DNA of 64,000 nt from Shinella sp. H4-D48 (GCF_022637395.1 NZ_CP093337.1:411001-475000), one strand, 5' to 3'; shown: positions 46,058-58,346, counted from the stretch's first letter. A program made the numbers and translations. The notes: generated from the sequence alone by a model not told the origin.

Positions 46058-47128
46058 ATGGCACGCATCACCCTCGATCATATCCGCCACGCCTACGGCG
46101 AAAAGCCAAAGTCGGAGGCGGACTATTCGCTGAAGGAAGTGCATCACGAGTGGAATGACGGCGGCGCCTATGCGCTGCTTGGTCCCTCCGGCTGCGGCAA
46201 GACCACGCTGCTGAACATCATCTCAGGCCTGTTGCAGCCCTCCGAAGGCCGCATCCTGTTCGATGGGAAGGATGTCACGCATCTGTCCACGCAGCAGCGC
46301 AACATCGCGCAGGTCTTTCAGTTTCCGGTCATCTACGACACCATGACCGTCTACGACAACCTCGCCTTTCCGTTGCGCAACCGCGGCGTGGCCGAGCCGG
46401 AGGTCGACCGCCGGGTGCGCGAAATCCTCGAGATGATCGATCTGGCAAGCTGGGCGAAGAAAAAGGCCCGGGGACTGACGGCGGACCAGAAGCAGAAGAT
46501 CTCGCTTGGCCGCGGCCTTGTGCGCAATGATGTGAACGCGATCCTGTTCGACGAGCCGCTCACCGTCATCGACCCGCACATGAAATGGCAGCTGCGCTCG
46601 CAATTGAAGAAGCTGCACCGCCAGTTCGGCTTTACCATGGTCTATGTCACCCACGACCAGACCGAAGCGCTGACTTTCGCCGACAAGGTCGTCGTCATGT
46701 ATGACGGCCAGATCGTGCAGATCGGTACGCCGGCCGAGCTCTTCGAGAAACCGAAACATACCTTCGTCGGCTATTTCATCGGTTCGCCCGGCATGAACGT
46801 GCTGCCAGCCGCCATCGACGGCAGCAGCGTGAATGTTGGCGGGCAGACGCTAACGCTGGATTACAGGCCGGCTGTCGCCGCAGGCGCCAGGACCGAACTC
46901 GGCATCCGCGCGGAATTCATTTCGCTTTCGCGTGACGGCATGCCCGTTTCGATCAGCAAGGTCGAAGACATCGGCCGCCAGAAGATCGTGCGGGCGGAAT
47001 TCGCCGGCAAGCCGATCGCCATCGTCGTGCCGGAGGACGGCGAAATCCCCGCCGAGCCGCGCGTGATCTTCGATCCCGCCGCCATCAACATCTACGCCGA
47101 CAGCTGGCGTGTCGGCAGGGAGGGCTGA
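46058..47128 (+). CDS. glpT: Glycerol ABC transporter ATPase 2 (GlpT), altered signature
   Basis: Second ATP-binding protein (356 aa). Walker A GPSGCGKT (42-49), Walker B AILFDEP (161-167) and the switch histidine His199 (VTHDQ) are intact, but the signature reads LTADQKQ (140-146) where LSGGQ is expected. This complements the loss seen in GlpS: in a head-to-tail dimer one composite site keeps all motifs. A TOBE-like C-terminal domain is present. ATG 46058 lies 11 bp after glpS. Confidence 0.92.
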   Translation: MARITLDHIRHAYGEKPKSEADYSLKEVHHEWNDGGAYALLGPSGCGKTTLLNIISGLLQPSEGRILFDGKDVTHLSTQQRNIAQVFQFPVIYDTMTVYDNLAFPLRNRGVAEPEVDRRVREILEMIDLASWAKKKARGLTADQKQKISLGRGLVRNDVNAILFDEPLTVIDPHMKWQLRSQLKKLHRQFGFTMVYVTHDQTEALTFADKVVVMYDGQIVQIGTPAELFEKPKHTFVGYFIGSPGMNVLPAAIDGSSVNVGGQTLTLDYRPAVAAGARTELGIRAEFISLSRDGMPVSISKVEDIGRQKIVRAEFAGKPIAIVVPEDGEIPAEPRVIFDPAAINIYADSWRVGREG

Positions 47129-47130
47129 CG

Positions 47131-47997
<867 letters not shown>

Positions 47998-48008
47998 GGG
48001 AGGAAACC

Positions 48009-48887
48009 ATGACCTCACAGGCAACCAACGCAACCGCCTTTCAGGCCGCCGCCAGCGATACGCATACCAGGGCTAGCGTGCGCACCCGGCGCAGCCTCTC
48101 GTGGCTTGTCCCCACCCTTTACATCGTGTTTTTGCTTTTGCCGATCTACTGGCTGGTGAACATGAGCTTCAAGACGAACACGGAGATCATGACGTCGGTA
48201 TCGTTGTGGCCGGCGAACCCGACGCTGAGGAACTATGCAGTGATTTTCACGGATCCGGCGTGGTATTCGGGCTATATCAACTCGATCCTGTATGTGGTCA
48301 TGAACACGGTGATCTCGGTGTCGGTGGCGCTGCCGGCGGCCTATGCGTTCTCGCGCTACCGGTTTTTGGGCGACAAGCACCTGTTCTTCTGGCTCCTGAC
48401 CAACCGCATGGCGCCGCCGGCGGTGTTTGCGCTGCCGTTCTTCCAGCTCTATTCGGCCTTCGGCCTGATCGACACCCACATCGCGGTGGCCATCGCGCAT
48501 TGCCTGTTCAACGTGCCGCTGGCGGTGTGGATCCTGGAAGGCTTCATGTCGGGCGTGCCCAAGGAGATCGACGAGACCGCCTATATCGACGGCTATTCGT
48601 TCCCGCGCTTCTTCACCAGGATCTTCGTGCCGCTGATTGCGTCGGGCATCGGGGTGGCGGCGTTCTTCTGCTTCATGTTCTCCTGGGTGGAGCTTCTGAT
48701 CGCCCGCACGCTGACGACGACGGACGCCAAGCCGATCGCCGCCACGATGACCCGCACGGTCTCGGCGTCGGGCATGGACTGGGGCGTGCTTGCCGCGGCC
48801 GGCGTGCTGACGATCATTCCGGGCGCGCTCGTCATCTACTTCGTGCGCAACTACATCGCCAAGGGCTTTGCCCTTGGCCGGGTCTGA
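48009..48887 (+). CDS. glpQ: Glycerol ABC transporter permease GlpQ
   Basis: MalG-type permease (292 aa) with six helices and an EAA-like loop (EIDETAYIDGYSFPRFF). ATG 48009 has a GGGAGG ribosome site; a start at 47994 would overlap glpP. Not related to the enteric glycerophosphodiesterase GlpQ. Confidence 0.91.
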   Translation: MTSQATNATAFQAAASDTHTRASVRTRRSLSWLVPTLYIVFLLLPIYWLVNMSFKTNTEIMTSVSLWPANPTLRNYAVIFTDPAWYSGYINSILYVVMNTVISVSVALPAAYAFSRYRFLGDKHLFFWLLTNRMAPPAVFALPFFQLYSAFGLIDTHIAVAIAHCLFNVPLAVWILEGFMSGVPKEIDETAYIDGYSFPRFFTRIFVPLIASGIGVAAFFCFMFSWVELLIARTLTTTDAKPIAATMTRTVSASGMDWGVLAAAGVLTIIPGALVIYFVRNYIAKGFALGRV

Positions 48888-48900
48888 AGGGGAGGGGCTT

Positions 48901-49320
48901 ATGGTCGCCGTCGCCAACCGCAACACTCGCTGGCCGGTCGCACTCGCCGCCGTGCTCGTCCTCTATGCCGTGATTGTCGGGCTTCTCGTCGTCGCACTGC
49001 CCGTCAAGGACGGTGCGCGCGACTGGTTCGCCTCGCTCATCCCCGGCGGCTGGATGGCCTGGTCGTTCCCGACGGCCATGTTCTTCCTGACCATCTTCCT
49101 GTTGATCGCGCTGATGGCGGTCTGGGAATATGCGCGGCCCGGCGGTTCGCCGCGCATCGGCATCCTGCGCTTCGAGACGACACGCGGCGACCGGCTGTTC
49201 GTGTCGCTGCTCGGTTCGGCGTTCATTCATCTCGCATGGCTGGGGCTTGTCGGTCCCAACCTGTGGTGGGCTCTTGCCTTGTCCGTGGTCTACGCCATCG
49301 GCGTGTTCCGCTTCGTGTGA
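48901..49320 (+). CDS. glpU: DUF2160 small membrane protein of the glycerol operon (GlpU)
   Basis: Membrane protein of 139 aa with four hydrophobic segments (about 13-34, 50-75, 97-115 and 120-137), belonging to DUF2160. Its constant place between the permease and binding-protein genes in rhizobial glycerol operons argues for a transport-accessory role. No mechanism is known. GGGGAGGGG precedes the ATG. Confidence 0.85.
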   Translation: MVAVANRNTRWPVALAAVLVLYAVIVGLLVVALPVKDGARDWFASLIPGGWMAWSFPTAMFFLTIFLLIALMAVWEYARPGGSPRIGILRFETTRGDRLFVSLLGSAFIHLAWLGLVGPNLWWALALSVVYAIGVFRFV

Positions 49321-49402
49321 GGCAAAGGAATGAAGGTCCCGGGAGAGAGTGGAGGGACCTTCGCACATGCAGTCGCAATCGCAAAACCTTAGGGAGGATA
49401 CC

Positions 49403-51124
<1,722 letters not shown>

Positions 51125-51131
51125 ATGACGG

Positions 51132-51158
51132 GGCTGCGGGCGGCTTTCGCCCGCAGCC
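51132..51158 (+). terminator. Hairpin after glpV
   Basis: Perfect ten-pair stem GGCTGCGGGC / GCCCGCAGCC, loop of seven, no T tract. Likely a 3' protective or attenuating hairpin ahead of the true terminator. Confidence 0.55.
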
Positions 51159-51177
51159 GATATTCTCGATCACTCTT

Positions 51178-51208
51178 GCCCGCGTGCCCTGGGGTGCGCG
51201 GGCCTTTT
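51178..51208 (+). terminator. Terminator of the glp operon
   Basis: Stem GCCCGCG / CGCGGGC followed by CTTTT, directly before the convergent TetR gene. Confidence 0.7.
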
Positions 51209-51212
51209 CGTT

Positions 51213-51851
51213 TCAGCCGAGTTTTTTCACCCAGAGCGTGTCGATGATGGTGGGAAAAAGGGTTTCAAGCGCTCCGTCGTCATGCTCTTCCCCGCAGCAA
51301 TCGACCACGCGCGCGAGTTTCTTGTCGAGCGTCAGATGGGCAAAGCCGTGCGCCGTCGACCAGATGCCGATAAGCATGGCCTCGCCGTCCTGATCGAGTT
51401 CGGCATCGTCTGGCCGATTGCGGATGGCAAGTACGGTTTTTGCCAGCGCCTCCCACGCCCGCTCGGTTGCCGCCTCCAGCGCGGGCTTCTCCTTGAGAAG
51501 GAGATCATGGCGAAACATCAGGTGAAAGCGGCCCGGAAAATCAACGGCAAACCGCACATAGGCGACACACTGCGCCTTGAGCCGGTCGGCCGGCGAGCCG
51601 TTCGCGCCAGCCGCCTTGAGCCGGTTGGCCAGCTCCTGATAGCCGAGAGCCGCCACCTCGGTCAGGAGACCGGGCGAGCCGCCGAAATGGTGTGAGGGGG
51701 CGGCCGGTGATACGCCGGCGCGGCGCGCCGTCTCGCGCAGGGTGAACCCTTCGAGGCCCTTTTCAGCCAGCAGGTCATCGGCGGCGTGGATCAGCGCATC
51801 GCGCAGGTCGCCGTGGTGATAGCCGCGTTCGGCGGTCTTCGTCTTTTTCAT
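51213..51851 (-). CDS. TetR family transcriptional regulator
   Basis: A 212-aa TetR protein: HTH in residues 10-57 (AADDLLAEKGLEGFTLRETA, then RRAGVSPAAPSHHFGG) and a variable ligand domain with a TetR_C-like WHG segment (GIWSTAHGFAHLTL). ATG 51851. It is divergent from an SDR gene, with two 19-bp dyads in the 90-bp gap, so it most likely represses both. The inducer is unknown. Confidence 0.9.
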   Translation of the reverse strand: MKKTKTAERGYHHGDLRDALIHAADDLLAEKGLEGFTLRETARRAGVSPAAPSHHFGGSPGLLTEVAALGYQELANRLKAAGANGSPADRLKAQCVAYVRFAVDFPGRFHLMFRHDLLLKEKPALEAATERAWEALAKTVLAIRNRPDDAELDQDGEAMLIGIWSTAHGFAHLTLDKKLARVVDCCGEEHDDGALETLFPTIIDTLWVKKLG

Positions 51852-51870
51852 AGCATTCTCACCCAAAGGT

Positions 51871-51889
51871 ATCTTTACAGTGTAAAGAT
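51871..51889. promoter_or_regulatory. TetR operator 1
   Basis: Perfect 9-1-9 palindrome ATCTTTACA-G-TGTAAAGAT between the divergent TetR and SDR genes. Confidence 0.65.
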
Positions 51890-51903
51890 CATGCGCTAGT
51901 TCA

Positions 51904-51922
51904 ATGTGAACACTGTTCAGAT
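51904..51922. promoter_or_regulatory. TetR operator 2
   Basis: ATGTGAACA-C-TGTTCAGAT, with a perfect TGAACA/TGTTCA core and the same outer bases as operator 1. The centres of the two sites are 33 bp apart, about three helical turns. Confidence 0.55.
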
Positions 51923-51941
51923 TTTCTGCGGGGGTATCATA

Positions 51942-52898
51942 ATGCGTGCAGTCGATGTGGCAACCACCCAGCAGGCGACAGACGGGGAACCGTTTACATT
52001 GGCAAGCATGCCCGACCAGACCGGGCGCCTCGCCGTCGTCACCGGCGCCAATAGCGGGCTCGGCTTTCTGACAGCCCGCAACCTTTCGCGAAAGGGTGCG
52101 CGCGTCATCATGACGGCACGCGACGAGGCCAAGGGACAGGCGGCGCTGAGACGCATCAAGGCCGAGCTTCCGGATGCCGCCGTCGAGCTTCGCCGGCTCG
52201 ATCTTGCCGATCTCGACAACGTCGCCGCCTTCGCCGAACATCTTGTGGCTGACGGCCTTCCGCTTGATCTTCTCATCAACAATGCCGGCGTGATGATGCC
52301 GCCGCGCGGGCTGACCCGGCAAGGGCATGAGACGCAGTTCGGCGTCAACCACCTCGCGCATTTCGCCCTGACGCTACGTTTGCTGCCTCTGCTATCCAAG
52401 GCGACCGGCGCGCGCGTGGTTACGGTCAGCTCCGACCTTCATCGCCGCGGCCGTATCCATTTCGAAGACCTCACGGGCGAGAGGAGCTACAGCAGGCTTG
52501 GTTTTTATGCTCAGTCCAAGTTCGCAAATGTGCTGTTCGGTTTGGAGCTCGACCGGCGGCTTAAGGCGGCCGGACTGCCGGTCATCAGTATACTCGCGCA
52601 TCCCGGCTTCGCCGCGACCAACCTGCAGACCAGTGGCACCACGGGCCTGTTGCGCCTCTTCATGCGCATTGGCACCCGGTTCCTCGCCCAGGATGCGGAG
52701 CAGGGCGTGCTGAATCAGCTCTATGCCGCAACGGCGGAAGGACTTCACGGGGGCGAGTTCATCGGCCCGGCCGGCTTTCGTGAAATGCGGGGCCCGCCGT
52801 CCCGCGTGCGACCCTTGCCGGCAGCGACGGATCGCGATCTCGCCGTTCGCCTTTGGACGCTTTCCGAGACGCTTACCCATCTGAAATTCCCGATGTGA
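51942..52898 (+). CDS. SDR family oxidoreductase (retinol dehydrogenase-like)
   Basis: NAD(P)-dependent dehydrogenase (318 aa) with [14 protein letters not shown] and the catalytic YAQSK. The long form, with a C-terminal extension, resembles the WW-domain/retinol-dehydrogenase SDR group. ATG 51942 has GGGGG upstream and is preferred to 51906, which would begin inside operator 2. Forms an operon with the methyltransferase gene 16 bp downstream. Substrate unknown; TetR control suggests detoxification. Confidence 0.85.
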   Translation: MRAVDVATTQQATDGEPFTLASMPDQTGRLAVVTGANSGLGFLTARNLSRKGARVIMTARDEAKGQAALRRIKAELPDAAVELRRLDLADLDNVAAFAEHLVADGLPLDLLINNAGVMMPPRGLTRQGHETQFGVNHLAHFALTLRLLPLLSKATGARVVTVSSDLHRRGRIHFEDLTGERSYSRLGFYAQSKFANVLFGLELDRRLKAAGLPVISILAHPGFAATNLQTSGTTGLLRLFMRIGTRFLAQDAEQGVLNQLYAATAEGLHGGEFIGPAGFREMRGPPSRVRPLPAATDRDLAVRLWTLSETLTHLKFPM

Positions 52899-52914
52899 CT
52901 GCGGAGCACGACCA

Positions 52915-53481
52915 ATGACGACAGCGACGATGGACTCCTGCCATTTCTTCCGTGCCTGGATCCGCGACCCGCTGCGGGTGGCTTCCATTACGCCGTCGGG
53001 CAATTCCCTGTCCGATCTGATCGTGCGCGAGATCGGGCCCGAGATGGGACGGGTGATCGAGCTTGGGCCAGGGACCGGCGTCTTCACCCGTGCTCTGCTG
53101 CGGCGTGGGGTCGCGGAGGAGGATATCGTTCTCGTGGAGAACGGGCCGGAATTTGCCGGCCTTCTGCGGATGCGCTTCCCGAAAGCGAAGGTCGTCTGTG
53201 CGGATGCGGCCAAGCTCGCCCGCTTCTGCCCCGAACCGGCGGGAGCGGCGATCAGTGGTCTGCCCCTGCTTTCCATGCGTCCCGAGAAGGTCTTCGCCAT
53301 TCTCGCCGGTACGTTCAGTCGCCTTGGCGAGGGAGCAGCCCTCTATCAGTTCACCTATGGTCTGCGGTGCCCCGTTCCGCGCGCCGTTCTCGATCGGCTG
53401 GATCTCTCCGCCGTCCGCATCGGGAGCACGATGCGCAATCTGCCGCCCGCCTTCGTTTACCGCATCAGCCGCGCCCGCTAG
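52915..53481 (+). CDS. PmtA-like SAM-dependent methyltransferase
   Basis: Class I methyltransferase of 188 aa with the SAM motif VIELGPGTGVFTRALL and the N-terminal FFRAWIRDPLRVASITPSG segment typical of rhizobial phospholipid N-methyltransferases (phosphatidylethanolamine to phosphatidylcholine). Whether this copy methylates lipids or another target is unproven. Downstream of the SDR gene and probably under the same TetR control. Confidence 0.8.
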   Translation: MTTATMDSCHFFRAWIRDPLRVASITPSGNSLSDLIVREIGPEMGRVIELGPGTGVFTRALLRRGVAEEDIVLVENGPEFAGLLRMRFPKAKVVCADAAKLARFCPEPAGAAISGLPLLSMRPEKVFAILAGTFSRLGEGAALYQFTYGLRCPVPRAVLDRLDLSAVRIGSTMRNLPPAFVYRISRAR

Positions 53482-53609
53482 AGTGCCTTTCCGCCGCACC
53501 GTACCCATTGGTACAGTTTGCGCATTGCACAGCGCTGGGTCTTCGGCTAAGAGACGCCGCGGTTTCTCCCGCGCGCCCGCGCGCACATATGGAATAGCGG
53601 TACATACCC

Positions 53610-54884
53610 ATGGCACGCATCGTGATGAAATTCGGCGGCACCTCCGTCGCGGACCTCGACCGTATCCACAATGTGGCCCGTCATGTGAAACGTGAAGTCG
53701 AGGCCGGCCATGAGGTGGCGGTTGTCGTTTCGGCCATGTCCGGCAAGACGAACGAACTGGTCGGATGGGTGCAGAACATGCCGAAGGTGACGGGTGCAAG
53801 CTCGCCTTTCTACGATGCGCGCGAATATGACGCCATCGTCGCCTCGGGCGAGCTCGTCACTGCCGGCCTTCTCGCCATCGCGCTGCAGTCGATGGGTATC
53901 GATGCCCGCTCCTGGCAGGGTTGGCAGATCCCGATCCGCACGGACAACGCGCATGGCGCGGCTCGTATCCTCGATATCGACGGCGCCGAGATGATTCGCC
54001 GCATGGGCACGGGGCAGGTCGCCGTCGTTGCCGGCTTCCAAGGGCTCGGCCCTGATAACCGCGTGGCGACGCTCGGTCGCGGCGGTTCGGATACGTCGGC
54101 GGTCGCCATCGCTGCGGCCGTCAAGGCAGACCGTTGCGATATCTATACCGACGTGGACGGCGTTTATACGACCGATCCGCGCATCGAGCCCAAGGCCCGC
54201 CGCCTGAAGAAGATCGCCTTCGAGGAAATGCTCGAAATGGCGTCGCTCGGCGCCAAGGTGCTTCAGGTGCGCTCCGTCGAGCTGGCCATGGTGCACAAGG
54301 TGCGCACCTTCGTTCGTTCCTCCTTCGAGGACCCCGATGCACCGGGCATGGGCGATCTTCTGAACCCGCCCGGTACGCTGATTTGTGATGAGGATGAGAT
54401 CGTGGAACAGGAAGTCGTAACCGGCATCGCCTATGCCAAGGATGAAGCGCAGATCTCGCTCCGCCGCGTCGCCGACCGGCCGGGTGTTTCCGCTGCGATC
54501 TTCGGCCCGCTGGCCGAAGCCCATATCAATGTCGATATGATCGTCCAGAACATCTCCGAGGACGGCTCCAAGACCGACATGACCTTCACGGTCCCGTTCG
54601 GTGACGTCGAGAAGGCGCTCAAGGTTCTCGAAGCGGCAAAGGCGCAGGTCGGCTTCGACGTGATCCAGCACGAGACGGGCCTGGTCAAGGTTTCCGTCAT
54701 CGGCATCGGCATGCGCAGCCATGCGGGCGTCGCCGCTTCGGCCTTCCGCGCGCTCGCCGAGAAGGGCATCAACATCAAGGCGATCACCACCTCGGAGATC
54801 AAGATCTCCATCCTGATCGACGGTCCCTATGCCGAACTTGCCGTTCGGACTTTGCATTCCGTCTACGGTCTCGATAAGAAGTAA
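53610..54884 (+). CDS. lysC: Aspartate kinase
   Basis: First step of lysine, threonine and methionine synthesis. The 424-aa protein starts MARIVMKFGGTSV and has an amino-acid-kinase domain (to about 240), then two ACT domains for feedback control by lysine or threonine. Upstream 128 bp is non-coding. Heads the conserved lysC-ptsP-prfA-prmC group. Confidence 0.96.
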   Translation: MARIVMKFGGTSVADLDRIHNVARHVKREVEAGHEVAVVVSAMSGKTNELVGWVQNMPKVTGASSPFYDAREYDAIVASGELVTAGLLAIALQSMGIDARSWQGWQIPIRTDNAHGAARILDIDGAEMIRRMGTGQVAVVAGFQGLGPDNRVATLGRGGSDTSAVAIAAAVKADRCDIYTDVDGVYTTDPRIEPKARRLKKIAFEEMLEMASLGAKVLQVRSVELAMVHKVRTFVRSSFEDPDAPGMGDLLNPPGTLICDEDEIVEQEVVTGIAYAKDEAQISLRRVADRPGVSAAIFGPLAEAHINVDMIVQNISEDGSKTDMTFTVPFGDVEKALKVLEAAKAQVGFDVIQHETGLVKVSVIGIGMRSHAGVAASAFRALAEKGINIKAITTSEIKISILIDGPYAELAVRTLHSVYGLDKK

Positions 54885-54970
54885 GCACCGGCTGACTCGG
54901 CGTCGATCTCAGGATCGCCGGCGTAGGCATGCGCCGGTGGAGTAATGTCATTTTCGGGAGACGCCACGCG

Positions 54971-57238
54971 ATGAGAGACCTCTCCGCGGGTCCGCGCGTT
55001 CTTCTCAAGCGGCTGCGCGAAATCATGGCGGAGCCGCTAGAGCCGCAGGAACGCCTTGACCAGATCGTGCGCCAGATCGCGCAGAACATGGTCGCGGAAG
55101 TGTGTTCCGTCTACGTGCTGCGTTCCGACGGCGTTCTGGAGCTTTACGCCACAGAAGGTCTCAATCCCGGTGCTGTTCACCTTGCCCAGCTGAAAATGGG
55201 GCAAGGTCTCGTCGGCACCATTGCCGCATCCGCGCGGCCCCTGAACCTTTCCGACGCACAATCGCATCCCGCCTTCACCTATCTCCCGGAAACAGGCGAA
55301 GAGATCTACCATTCGTTCCTCGGCGTACCCATCTTGCGGACGGGCAGGGCGCTCGGCGTGCTTGTTGTACAGAACAAGGCAAGCCGCACCTATCGCGAGG
55401 ACGAGGTGGAGGCTCTTGAAACGACGGCGATGGTGATCGCCGAAATGGTGGCGACCGGTGAGCTGAAGAAGCTCACCAAGCCCGGCCTGGAACTCGACCT
55501 GTCCCGGCCCGTCTCGATCGAGGGCGCGAGCTTCGGCGAGGGCATTGGCCTCGGCTATGTCGTGCTGCACGAGCCGCGCATCGTCGTCACCAACCTGCTC
55601 AATGAGGATTCCGAGCACGAACTTGGTCGCCTGGCCGAAGCGCTCGGATCCCTGCGCATTTCCATCGACGACATGCTGTCGCGCCGCGAGGTGTCGATGG
55701 AGGGCGAGCACCGCGAGGTGCTGGAAACCTACCGCATGTTCGCGCATGACCGCGGCTGGGTCAGGAAGCTAGAAGAGGCGATCCGCAACGGCCTTACCGC
55801 CGAGGCTGCCGTCGAGCGCGTGCAGAGCGAAACCAAGGCGCGCATGATCCGCCTGACGGATCCGTATCTGCGCGAGCGCATGCACGATTTCGACGACCTG
55901 GCCAACCGGCTGCTGCGCCAGCTCACCGGCTACGGCGCGAAGCTTTCGGCAAGCAACTTCCCGAACGATGCGATCGTCGTGGCGCGCGCCATGGGCGCGG
56001 CCGAGCTGCTCGACTATCCGCGCGAGAACGTGCGTGGCCTCGTTCTGGAGGATGGCGCGGTCACAAGCCATGTCGTCATCGTGGCGCGTGCGATGGGTAT
56101 TCCCGTCGTCGGGCAGGCGGCCGGGGTGGTCGCACTGGCGGAAAATGGCGACGCGATCATCATCGACGGAGATGACGGGCGCGTGCACCTGCGCCCGCTG
56201 CCCGATCTCCAGCGTTCCTACGAGGAGAAGGTGCGTTTCCGCGCCCGACGGCAGGAACAGTATCGCGCGCTGCGCGCCGTCGAGCCTGTGACGAAGGACG
56301 GGCGGGAGATCAATCTCCAGATGAATGCCGGCCTGCTGGTCGACCTGCCGCATCTCAACGAATCCGGCGCGTCCGGCATCGGCCTTTTCCGCACCGAATT
56401 GCAGTTCATGATCGCCTCGACGATGCCGAAGGCGGAGGAACAGGAAGCCTTTTACCGCAATGTGCTGAAGCACGCCGCGGGACGCCCGGTGACGTTTCGC
56501 ACGCTCGATATCGGCGGCGACAAGGTCGTGCCGTATTTCCGCGCGGCCGAGGAAGAGAACCCGGCGCTCGGCTGGCGGGCCATCCGCCTGTCACTCGACC
56601 GGCCCGGCCTGCTGCGTACGCAGCTTCGCGCCATGCTGCGGGCCGCCGCCGGCGCCGATCTGCGGTTGATGCTGCCGATGGTGACGGAGGTTTCGGAGCT
56701 GCGCGAGGTGCGCGGCCTCCTGCAAAAGGAAATCCAGCGGCAGTCGAAGATCGGCGAACAGCTGCCAAAGAAGCTGCAGTTCGGCGCCATGCTCGAAGTG
56801 CCGGCGCTGCTCTGGCAACTCGATGAACTGATGGCCGAGGTCGACTTCGTGTCGGTCGGCTCGAACGATCTCTTCCAGTTTGCGATGGCGGTTGACCGGG
56901 GCAATGCCCGTGTCGCTGATCGTTTCGATACGCTGGGCCGTCCATTCCTGCGCATCCTGCGCGACATTGTTCGCGCCGGCGAGCGCAACGAGACCTCGGT
57001 GACACTTTGCGGCGAGATGGCTAGCAAGCCGATTTCGGCCATGGCGCTGCTGGGCATCGGTTTCCGTTCCGTTTCGATGTCGCCGGCGGCTATCGGGCCG
57101 GTCAAGTCGATGTTGCTATCGCTCGATGTGGCGAAGCTGGAATCGGTGCTGATGCCGGCTCTCGACGATCTGCGGCCGGTGGCCTCCATCCGCCAGATCC
57201 TTGCCGACTTCGCGGCCGAAAACGGCATTACGCTTTAA
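54971..57238 (+). CDS. ptsP: PTS-Ntr phosphoenolpyruvate phosphotransferase (EI-Ntr)
   Basis: Enzyme I of the nitrogen-related phosphotransferase system, autophosphorylating from PEP and passing phosphate to NPr. The 755-aa protein has an N-terminal GAF domain (about 20-160) that may sense glutamine or 2-oxoglutarate, the phospho-histidine domain with His367 (GAVTSHVVI), and the PEP-binding barrel (LFRTELQFM, VSVGSNDLFQF). ATG 54971 rather than 54929. Confidence 0.95.
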   Translation: MRDLSAGPRVLLKRLREIMAEPLEPQERLDQIVRQIAQNMVAEVCSVYVLRSDGVLELYATEGLNPGAVHLAQLKMGQGLVGTIAASARPLNLSDAQSHPAFTYLPETGEEIYHSFLGVPILRTGRALGVLVVQNKASRTYREDEVEALETTAMVIAEMVATGELKKLTKPGLELDLSRPVSIEGASFGEGIGLGYVVLHEPRIVVTNLLNEDSEHELGRLAEALGSLRISIDDMLSRREVSMEGEHREVLETYRMFAHDRGWVRKLEEAIRNGLTAEAAVERVQSETKARMIRLTDPYLRERMHDFDDLANRLLRQLTGYGAKLSASNFPNDAIVVARAMGAAELLDYPRENVRGLVLEDGAVTSHVVIVARAMGIPVVGQAAGVVALAENGDAIIIDGDDGRVHLRPLPDLQRSYEEKVRFRARRQEQYRALRAVEPVTKDGREINLQMNAGLLVDLPHLNESGASGIGLFRTELQFMIASTMPKAEEQEAFYRNVLKHAAGRPVTFRTLDIGGDKVVPYFRAAEEENPALGWRAIRLSLDRPGLLRTQLRAMLRAAAGADLRLMLPMVTEVSELREVRGLLQKEIQRQSKIGEQLPKKLQFGAMLEVPALLWQLDELMAEVDFVSVGSNDLFQFAMAVDRGNARVADRFDTLGRPFLRILRDIVRAGERNETSVTLCGEMASKPISAMALLGIGFRSVSMSPAAIGPVKSMLLSLDVAKLESVLMPALDDLRPVASIRQILADFAAENGITL

Positions 57239-57260
57239 AGAAATGATGGGAGTCTGAACG

Positions 57261-58346
57261 GTGGCGAAGCTTCCCGTTGAAAAGATGCGCGAACTCGAAC
57301 GCCGTTTCGGCGAGATCGAGGCCCGCATGTCGGCGGGTCCGGATTCGGAGACCTATGTGCGCCTCGCCTCCGAATATTCCGAGCTTCAGCCGGTCGTGAC
57401 GAAGGTGCGCGAATACGAGAAGGTCGCTGGCGAGCTCGGCGATCTCGAGGCGCTGCTGGCGGACAAGACGACCGACCGCGAGATGCGCGACCTTGCGGAC
57501 ATGGAGCTGCCGGAACTCAAGGAGCGGCTCGAGGCGCTGGAAAAGGAGATGCAGATCCTGCTTCTCCCGAAGGATGCCGCCGACGAGAAGAGTGCTATCC
57601 TTGAAATCCGCGCGGGAACAGGCGGTTCGGAGGCGGCTCTGTTTGCCGGCGACCTTTTCCGTATGTACGAGCGTTATGCCGCCGGCAATGGCTGGAAGGT
57701 GGAGGTCATCTCCTCAAGCGAAGGCGAGGCCGGCGGCTTCAAGGAAATCATTGCGACCATTACCGGCCGGGGCGTCTTTGCCAAGCTGAAGTTCGAATCG
57801 GGTGTCCACCGCGTCCAGCGCGTGCCGGAAACCGAGGCAAGCGGCCGCATTCACACATCTGCGGCGACGGTCGCCGTGCTGCCCGAGGCCGAGGAGATCG
57901 ATGTCGAGGTCCGGCCCGAGGATATCCGCATCGATACGATGCGCTCATCCGGCGCGGGCGGTCAGCACGTCAACACGACGGACTCTGCCGTTCGCATCAC
58001 GCACCTGCCGACCGGCATCGTGGTGACGAGTTCGGAGAAGTCGCAGCATCAGAACCGCGCCAAAGCCATGCAGATCCTGCGCTCGCGGCTCTATGACATG
58101 GAACGTCAGCGTGCCGACAGCGAACGGTCCGCCGACCGCAAGAGCCAGGTGGGGTCCGGCGATCGCTCGGAGCGCATCCGCACGTACAATTTCCCGCAGG
58201 GGCGCGTGACCGACCACCGCATCAACCTAACCCTCTACAAGCTCGACCGGATGATGATGGGCGAGATCGACGAGGTGGTGGACGCGCTGCTGGCGGATTA
58301 TCAGGCGGGCCTTCTCGCGCAGCTCGGCGAACAGGGCCGGCCATGA
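57261..58346 (+). CDS. prfA: Peptide chain release factor 1
   Basis: Recognises UAA/UAG stops and releases the peptide. The 361-aa protein has the GGQ motif at 233-235 (GAGGQHVN) and the PET-type stop-reading motif in RVPETEASG. Starts at GTG 57261. Overlaps prmC by ATGA, so the factor and its modifying enzyme are made together. Confidence 0.96.
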   Translation: MAKLPVEKMRELERRFGEIEARMSAGPDSETYVRLASEYSELQPVVTKVREYEKVAGELGDLEALLADKTTDREMRDLADMELPELKERLEALEKEMQILLLPKDAADEKSAILEIRAGTGGSEAALFAGDLFRMYERYAAGNGWKVEVISSSEGEAGGFKEIIATITGRGVFAKLKFESGVHRVQRVPETEASGRIHTSAATVAVLPEAEEIDVEVRPEDIRIDTMRSSGAGGQHVNTTDSAVRITHLPTGIVVTSSEKSQHQNRAKAMQILRSRLYDMERQRADSERSADRKSQVGSGDRSERIRTYNFPQGRVTDHRINLTLYKLDRMMMGEIDEVVDALLADYQAGLLAQLGEQGRP

